Origin: Saccharothrix espanaensis DSM 44229
Lineage (GTDB): Bacteria > Actinomycetota > Actinomycetes > Mycobacteriales > Pseudonocardiaceae
Direction of reading: 5' to 3'
Length of the DNA stretch: 64,000 nucleotides
Assembly (NCBI RefSeq): GCF_000328705.1
Contig: NC_019673.1
Coordinates: forward strand, 5,022,001-5,086,000
Numbering within the stretch: the first letter of the stretch is position 1; the number at the start of each line of letters is the position of its first letter. The notes below the pieces were generated by a model that was given only the letters and a program-made list of their open reading frames with translations, made no database searches and had not been told where the DNA came from. Of the stretch, positions 45,601 through 54,600 are shown in pieces. The translations under genes were made by a program, and so were the position numbers.

Positions 45601-48600
45601 TGCGCGGCCGGGTTGGGCACGGTGTAGCCGGCGGTCTTGCCGCCCGCGTTGACCGCGCCGCCCTCGATGACGGCCCGGATCCGGTCGCCGTCGCGCAGCG
45701 CGGCGGCCAACGGCTTGAGCAGCACCGCGCCGACGCCCTCGCCCGGCACGAACCCGTCCGCGCGCTCGTCGAACACCTTGCACGCGCCGTCGCGCGCCAG
45801 CATCGTCATGGACGACAGGGCGATCAGGTGCGCCGGGTGCAGCACGAGGTTCACGCCGCCCGCGATCGCCATCTCGCACTCGCCGCGCCGGATGCTCTCG
45901 CACGCCAGGTGCACGGCGGTGAGCGACGACGAGCAGGCCGAGTCGACCGCGAAGCTCGGCCCGGTGAGGTCGAGCGCGTAGGAGACCCGGTTGGCGATCG
46001 ACCAGTACGCGGAGTGCCCGTCGGTGAAGCGCCCGCGCGGCCAGCCGGTGGCGGCGGCGATGCGGCCGTACGAGCCGTACATCGTGCCGACGAACACGCC
46101 GGTGTCGCGGACCTTCTCGGCACCGAGGTAACCGGTGCCCTCCAGCAGCAGCCAGGAGGTCTCCAGGAACAGGCGTTCCTGCGGGTCCATCGCGGCGGCG
46201 TCCTTGGGCAGGATGCCGAAGAACGCCGGGTCGAACCGGTCGACGTCGGCCAGGAACCCGCCCCAGCGCCCGTAGGTGTGCTGCGGCTTGCCCTTCTGCG
46301 GGTCGAAGTGCTCCCGCCAGTCCCAGCGGTCGGCGGGCACCTCGGTGATGGAGGCGACCCCGGCGACCAGGTTGCCCCAGAACTCGTCCAGGTCCCGCGC
46401 ACCGGGGTAGCGCCCGGCCAACCCGACGACCGCGATCCGCTCCCCGTCATCACGCTTCCCGTCATCGCGCGCGACGGCCTCGCGCGCGACGGTCTCGTGC
46501 GTCACGACACGCGTCACGGCCGGAACCGGTGTGGCCGGGGGCGCGGCGACGGTGGCCGGAGCGGGGGTGAGGACGGCGGCGAGGGCCGCCGCGTGCTCGG
46601 TGGCCAGGTGGGCGGCCAGGTGTCCGATGGTCAGGTGCTCGAACAGCAGGGTGGCGGGCAGGTCGCCCAGGTCCGCCTCGAACCGGCGGACGATCCGCTG
46701 GCTGACCAGCGAGTCGACCCCGAAGTTCTCGAACGTCAGGGTGTCGTCCAGGTCGGCCGGCCGGAACTTGAGCACCTCGGCGAACACCCGGCGCACGTAG
46801 TCGCGGACCGCCGCGCCCGACGGCGGCGCACCCGCCGTCGCGACCAGGACGCACTGCTCCTGCTCGTCGTCGGCGCAGCCGGGCATCCCCAGCACCCGCA
46901 TCGACAGCCCGGCCTCGCCGAGCGCGGACCGCCAGCCCGCCGGCGACAGCAGCGGCGAGTGCGGCAGCCGGCGGTGCGCGTCGGCGAACCGCCACCAGCC
47001 GGGCAGCAGCCCGAACGTCGCGGTGAGGAAGTCCGACGTGCGGGTGACCTCGTTGACCAGCAGCACGCCGCCGGGCCGCAGGAGGGCGCGGGCGTGCCGC
47101 AGGACCTGGACCACGTCCCGTGTCGCGTGCAGGACGTTCGTGGCCAGCACGACGTCGTACGTGCCGGGCGTGAAGCCCTGCGCGACGGGGTCTGCCTCGA
47201 CGTCGAAGACCCGGAACGCGGCGTTGGGGAACCGCGCACCGAACTCCTCCTCGCCGGAACGCAGGAACGCCGTCGACACGTCGGTGTAGTCGTAGTGCGC
47301 GCCACCGGCGGCGGGCAGGGCGAACGCCGTGCCCGCTCCCGTGCCCGCGCCGATCTCCAGCACGCGCGGCGCGTCCGTGCGCCCGACGGCCCGCGCGAGT
47401 TCGTCGGCCATCAGCCGGTGGTAGAAGTCGGCCGCGCGCTGCCCCTGGTACACCGCGCCGACGAGGTCGGTCGACCCTCCCGGGAACAGCACCTCGGTCG
47501 GCGGCGTGCGCCCGTCCAGCACGCCGGGCAGGCCCTCCGTGCAGCGGTTGAGCAGTTCGACGTGCGGGGTGAGGTCGGGGTGCAGCGCGAGGACGTCCGC
47601 CGCGCTCAGACCTGCGACCGGAGCCGTCGCGGCGGCGGCCACCGCGCGGTGCAGCGGTGTGTCGCCCGCCGGGACGTCGGCGGCGCGCAGCAGGTCGCGG
47701 GCCAGGCCGTCGAGCGCGGCGAACGCGGCCCGTGACCGCGCCAAGTCGTCCTCGGGTTGCGGCTCGGTCTGCGGCGACCGCACGCCCAGCAGGGCCAAGC
47801 CGTCCGGGGTGCCCTTGAGCACCGCCACCTGCGGGTGGTCGCCCGCGAGCACGTGCTCCAGCGCGGTTACGCCCTCGGCCGGCTCGATCGACTCGATGCC
47901 GAGCGCGGCGAACCGGGCGATGTAGTCGGCCCGCGCGACGATCCCGACCGTGCCCCAGAAACCCCAGTTGACGAGCTTCACCGGCACGCCGGCGTGGTGC
48001 AGGGCCAGCGCGTAGGAGTCCTCGAACGCCGTCGCGGCGGCGTAGTTGCCCTGGCCGGGCGCGGGCACGAACGCCATCGCCGACGAGAAGACGGCCAGGA
48101 AGTCCAGCGGCTCGTCCCGCAACGCCGCCGCGAACGCCGCCAGGCCGGCGGTCTTGGGCCGCAGCACGGCGAGCAGGTCGTCCTCGGTCATCGTCGCGAG
48201 CGACCGGTCCCGCAGGGTGATCGCGGAGTGGAACGCGCCGTTCACCGGGCCGAACACCCGGCGCACCTCCTCGACCGCGCCCCGCACGGCCCGCGCGTCG
48301 CCCGCGTCGGCCGTGAAGTAGCGGACGTTGTCGCCGAACTCGGCGGCCAGCGCGCCGATCCGGGTGTCCTCGACGGACCGGCCCAGCCACGCCACCCGGG
48401 CGTTCCGGGTCTGGACCAGGTGCCGCGTGACCTCGACACCGATCCCGCCCGCGCCGCCCAGCAGCACGTACACGCCGCCCTCGCGCAACGGCGAGCCGAT
48501 GGGTTCGGGGGCCGGTTCGAGCACGCGGACCAGCCGGCGGTCGCCGCGCAACGCCACGAGCCGGTCCTCGCCGTGCTCGCGGCGGACGGCGTCCGCGTAA

Positions 48601-51600
48601 CCGGCCGGATCCCCCTCGCCGACGTCCACGCAGGTGACCGACCACTCCGGGTACTCGGCCGCGATCGCGTTCGCCAGACCGACCAGGCCGGCCGCGTGCG
48701 GGTGCACGGGCTCCCCGTCGACCGCCTGGGTGCCGGCCACGACGAACGTCAACGCCAGCGGACCACGCCCCGCGCCGGTCTCGACCAGGTGCCGCACCAG
48801 CCGGAACGCGTGCAGCACCGACCGGTCGTCCTCGGCCGGCGAGGTCGGGTCGTCGGGTCGGGCCAGCACGAACACCGAGTCGAAACGGCCTTCGGGCAGT
48901 TCGCCGAGCGGCACCGACAGGTCGGGGCGCAGCGCCCCGGCGAGCGCGGCGTCGGCGGCCGTGTGCACGACCGCGACCCGGCCGGTCGGGCGCACGGGCG
49001 GCGTCGCGGCCGGACGCCACGCGGGGACGTGCAGCAGCCCGGTGCGTTCGGCGGCGGGGCGCAGGGCGACCCCGTCGAGCCGGGCCCGGACCACGCCCGC
49101 CAGGTCGGTCAGCACCACGTCGAACCGGTGCGCGGAGCGGCGGGTGACGTGCACCCGCGCGGCGGCCGGCAGGTCGCGGTCGACGTGCGCGGAGTCGATC
49201 GCGAACGGCAGCAGCGGGCGGGGTTCCTCGGTCAGCAGGGCGGCGATGGCCTGCATCGCGCCATCGAGCACCTGCACGTCGTCGCCGGCGCGGGCGTGCA
49301 GGGTGGCCAGTGCTTCGCCGTCCCCGACCGCGACGCCGGACAGCACCCGGAACGTCGGCCCGTACCGCAGGCCGACCCGGTCGAACGCCGCGTACAGCGC
49401 GTCGCCCGGCACGTGGCGCGGGCAGCGGGCCTCGACGGCGGCGAGGTCGAGCGGCGGTTCGGCGGCCGGTGCCGGACGGGGGTCGGCAACGGCGTGCACC
49501 TGGTCGCCCGAGGTCAGCTCGACCCGGCCGGCGGTGGCCAGGCCGAGCACCACCGGGCCGGTCACCCGGACCGGCTTGAGCCACGTCACGGCCGCCACGC
49601 TCGGCGCGGCCCCGGTCGCGAGCCGCAGGAACAGCGCGCCGGGCAGCGTCGGCACGCCGTCCACGACGTGGTCGGCGACCACCGGGTCACCCGGGTCGAC
49701 CCGCACGTCCCCGACCCAGAACCGGTCCCGGGCGAACGGGTACGCGGGCAGCGGGACCCGGCGGCCCCGGCTGACCGGCTCCCAGTCCACGTCCTCGCCG
49801 GCGGCCCAGCGACGGGCCAGGTCGTGATTCGCCGAGGTGTCTCTTGAGATGTCTCTTGGGGTGCCGTGCTCCAACTGCCGCACCAGGTCGGCGATGTCGT
49901 CGGCGACGAACGCGACCCGTGCGGTGAGGTGGGCGCGCCCCAGCGCGAGGGTGGTGGCGACGTCGTGCAACGCCACGCCCGAGGTCTTCAGGTGCGCGGC
50001 CAGCCGGTCGAGCCGGGCGCGCAGCGCTTCCGCCGTCCGCGCGGACACCGGCACCACCGCCGGACCCCGGACGTCACAGTCCGGGCGGGTGGGCGCTTCG
50101 CCGACCACGACGTGGCAGTTCGTGCCGCTGAACCCGAACGAGCTCACGCCCGCCGCCAAGTGCTCGCCCGACCACGGGGTGAGCTCGCGGACCACCGGCA
50201 GGCCGGGGATCGGGTCGCGCACGCCGGGGGTCGGCGGGAGCTGCCGGTGCCGCAGGGACAGCAGGACCTTCAGCACGCCCGCGATGCCCGCGCTCATCGT
50301 CGTGTGGCCGATGTTCGCCTTCACCGAGCCCAGCGCGCAGTCCGGCGCGACGACCTGGCGCAGCGCCTTGACCTCGATCGGGTCGCCGAGGTGGGTGCCG
50401 GTGCCGTGCGCTTCGACGTAGGACACCGCCGCGCCGGCCCGCGCGTGGACCTCGCGCAGCAGAGCGGCCTGGGAGGTCGCGCTCGGCGCGGTGATGCCGT
50501 TGGTGCGCCCGTCCCCGTTGACCCCGCTCGCGAGGATCACCCCGTGCACGTGGTCGCCGTCGGCCAGCGCCCGGTCCAACCGCTTGAGCAGCACCGCGCC
50601 GACACCTTCGCCGAGCACGATGCCGTCGGCCGACTCGTCGAACGGCAGGCACCGGCCCGCCGGCGACAGCATCCCGGTCTGGCTGGTCCACACCTGCATC
50701 CGCGGCGTGCACATGACCGCCACCCCGCCCGCCAGCGCGGTGTCGCAGTCGCCGGACCGGATGCTCTCGCAGGCCAGGTGCACGGCGGTCAGCGACGACG
50801 AGCACGCGGTGTCGATCGCCATCGTCGGGCCGGTCAGGTCGAGCAGGTAGGCGATCCGGGCGGGCAGGATGGAGCTGGCCGTGCCCAGGAACGCCTCACT
50901 GGTCGTGCCGACCCCGGCGGCGTCGAGCAGGCGGGAGTAGTCGCCGGCGGCGCAGCCGACGAACACGCCGCACCGCAGGGGCCGCCCGGCGTGGCCGGCG
51001 TCCTCCAACGCGGCCCAGGCCTGTTCCAGGAACAGCCGCTGCTGCGGGTCCATCGCCTCGGCTTCCAGCGGCGAGACCCGGAACAGCCCGGCGTCGAACG
51101 CGTCCACGTCGTCGAGCAGCGCGGCCCACCGGCTGCGGGTGGTGTCGGTGCGGGACGGGTCGGGGTCGTAGAGCGAGGACAGGTCCCACCGCGAGCGCGG
51201 CACCTCGCGGATGGAGGACACCCCGGCGACGAGGTTGCGCCAGAACGCGTCGAGGTCGGGCGCGTCCGGGAACCGCCCCGCCATCCCGATCACCGCGATC
51301 GGCACGGCCTCACCACTACCGGACGCCACCGCGTCCGGCACCGCCACGGCCGGCACCGCCACGGCCAGCGTGGGCACGGCCGGCTTGGGCACGGCCGGCG
51401 TGCGAGCGGATGCGCGTGGCGGCGAGTCTTCGCGGGGTGTGAGGCTGATGAGGAGGTCCGGCGGCCCGGAACGTTCGGCGGGCAGCGTGGCGTGGACCGC
51501 CGGCACGGTCAGCGTCAACGCCGAGGGTGCCGGTCGGCGCGGCGGATCGGCGGACACCGGAGGCTCGACGCGCGGCTGCGGCGCGACGGGGAGCGGGGCG

Positions 51601-54600
51601 GTCGCCTGGGCGCGCAGCGCGGCCTTTTCCCCCGCCGCCGTCAGGACCGCGCCGACAAGGTCGGGCAGCGTCGGGTGGTCGTAGACCGCGACCGAGTCGA
51701 GTTCGGTCCCGAACCGCCGGTTCAGGTCGCGGACCAGTTCCACCGCGCCGATCGAGTCCAGCCCCAGGTCGGAGAAGCTGCGCGACGCCCCGATCTCGTC
51801 CGGTTCCAGGTACAGCAGGGCTCCCAGGATCTCCCGGATCGCCGAGCCCACCCCAGATTCGTCCACCCCAGATTCGTCCACCCCAGAACCGTCCACACCG
51901 GAACCATCCACTTCCGGAGTCTCCACAGCGGGTTCGTGGTCGCCGGTGGCGCGGAAGCCGTCCACCTTCGCGAAGTGCTCGCGCACCATCGCCGCCGAGT
52001 CCTCGCCCAGCACCTGCCGGTGCATCCGGACCTCGCTGGCGATGATCTCCGGCAGGTCGCGCAGCACCCGGCCCGCCAACTCGTCCTTCAACACCCGGAT
52101 CACCGCGGCCGGCCGGTCCGCCATCGACCTGGCCAGGTCCAGCGCCGTCGGCAGCACCTCGGCGCGCGGCAGCACGGTCACGTTCACGCCGCGCCGCAGC
52201 AGTTCGCCGCCGGTCAGCGAACGCCCGGTCAGCAACATCTCCTTGGCCAGCGCGGCACCGAAACGCTGCTCCAGCACGTAAGTCGCGCCCATGCCGGGCG
52301 TGAACCCGTACTTCGCGAAGTTCGCGCTGTAAACGGACTCCTCGCTCAGCACGACGACGTCGCCGTAGCACGCGAACGCCAGCCCGCCGCCGGACGCGTG
52401 CCCGGACGCGGCCACGACGACCGGCCGCGTGCACTTCAGCATCCCGTCGTAGATGAACGACGCGTCGGTGAACGTCCCAGCGCCCTCGGCGAGCGTCCGC
52501 AGCGCTTCCGGTGTGCCGCCCATGCTGAACACCGTGCCGCTGCCCGTCACCACGACGGCGCGCACGTCGTCGCGTTGCTCGATCTCGCCGAACACCGCCT
52601 TGAGACCGTCCAACAAGCCGGGGGTGAACATCGGCGACCGCATCACCACCAACGCGATCCCGTGCTCCAGCACCCGGAACTCCAGTTCCGGCCCATCGTC
52701 CGCAGTCGGCTCCACCGCAACCTCGGCATCCGGCAACTCAACAACCGGCAACTCGACAACCGGTACCCCGACCACGGGAACCTCAGGGACAGGAGCAACT
52801 AGGCGCGGGGACTTGCTCGCGGCCCACGCTCCGATCCAACAACGCTCCTCCACCAACGGATAGCCCGGCAGCGGGACCCGCCGGCGCGGTTCGCCCCGAT
52901 GGCACTCGGCCCACGGCACGGCACCTCCGCCGACCCAGTGCCGGGCCACGTCGAGCAGCCGACCGGCGCGGAACAGCGCGACCGGGTCACCGGCCGCGGT
53001 CGAGCCGTCCAGCACGACGTCCGGACTTTCCTCACCCCGCCCGAACTTCTCCAGCGCGACCCTCAACGCGGCCGAGCCGGACGCCACGACAGCCAACCGC
53101 ACCGGCATCGCCGTACGGCCGACCTGGGTCGTGTAGGCGATGTCCGCGATCGGCCCGTCGACCGGCAGCGCCGACACCGGCACGTCGCCGGTGATGCCCG
53201 CCAACGCGCCCGCGCCGACCAGCTCCACCACGTCCGACACGTCCAGCCCCAGATCACCGAGCGACGCCGAACCGTCCACTTCGGACGCCCCGACGCCCAG
53301 CAGTGCGGCCACCGCTTCGACCGCCGAGCCGGACGGCAGCCCGCCGGCCAGAACGGTCGCGTACGCCCGGAGTTCTTCGGCGTTGCGCGCGGACAGGACG
53401 ACGAGCGCCGGCCCCGCAGTGGTCGGCGGCGGCTCGGGCACGAACTCCTCCACCAGGACGTGCGCGTTCGTCCCGCCCGCCCCGAACGCGCTCACCCCGG
53501 CCCGCAGAACCGGACCCTGCCACGGTTCCAGCGCCCGCTGTACCCGAAATGGCGTGGCCGCGAAGTCGATGTGCGGGTTGGTCTCTTCGGCGTGCAGGGA
53601 CGGCGCAAGTGCCCGGTGCCGCAACTGGAGCAGCACCTTGGTCAACCCGGCGACGCCGGCCGCGCCCTCCAAGTGCCCCACGGACGACTTGACCGACCCG
53701 ATCGCGCACGACCCGGCGGGCAGCGGCGTGCCCGCGAACGCCTGCCGCAGGCCCTCCACCTCGATCGGGTCGCCGAGTGACGTTCCGGTGCCGTGCGCCT
53801 CGACGTACCCCACGCTCGACGGGTCCCAGCCCGCCGTGTCCAGCGCACGCCGGATCAGCGCGGCCTGCGACCCCGGACTGGGCACGGTCGCGCCGGCCGT
53901 GCGCCCGGTGTGGTTGAGCGCGGTCGCCCGGATCACGCCGTGCACGTGGTCGCCGTCGGCCAGCGCCCGGTCCAACCGCTTGAGCAGCACCGCGCCGACA
54001 CCTTCGCCGGGGACGTACCCGGTGCCGTCCCGGCCGAACGCGCGGCACCGGCCGTCGACCGACAGCCACTGGCCTTGCGCGAGCTGGAGGTACTTCTGGG
54101 GGTGCACGGTCACGTTCACGCCGCCCGCGAGCGCCATCGTGCACTCCCCGCGCCGGATGCTCTCCACGGCAAGGTGCACGGCGGTCAGCGACGACGAGCA
54201 CGCGGTGTCGACCGCCAGGCTCGGCCCGGTCAGGTCGAACGTGTGGGACACCCGGTTCGCGATCGAGCAGTGCATGGCGTGCGGCGCGACGCCGTCCTCC
54301 GCGCCCTGCACGAGCTGGTAGTGGTTCCACATGACGCCCGCGTAGACGCCGACGACCTCGCCGGCCAGCGACTCCGGCGGGTGGCCGGCGTTCTCCAGCG
54401 TGCGCAGGCACGTGGTGAGGAACAGGCGCTCCTGCGGGTCCATCCGCTCGGCGTCGCGGCGCGAGATCCCGAAGAACTCGGGCGCGAACAGGTCCACGCC
54501 GTCGAGGAACCCGCCCCACTTGCCGTAGGTGCGACCGGGAACGCCCTTGGCGGGGTCGAACAGCGCGTCGTGGTCCCACCGGTCGGCCGGCACCTCGGTG

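Noticed and set aside
37029..47735. Very long plus-strand open frame (3568 codons) opposite the giant PKS gene
   Set aside because: High-GC DNA keeps the antisense frame open. Its translation is Arg/Val/Gly/His-rich with no domains, and the minus strand encodes a full PKS.
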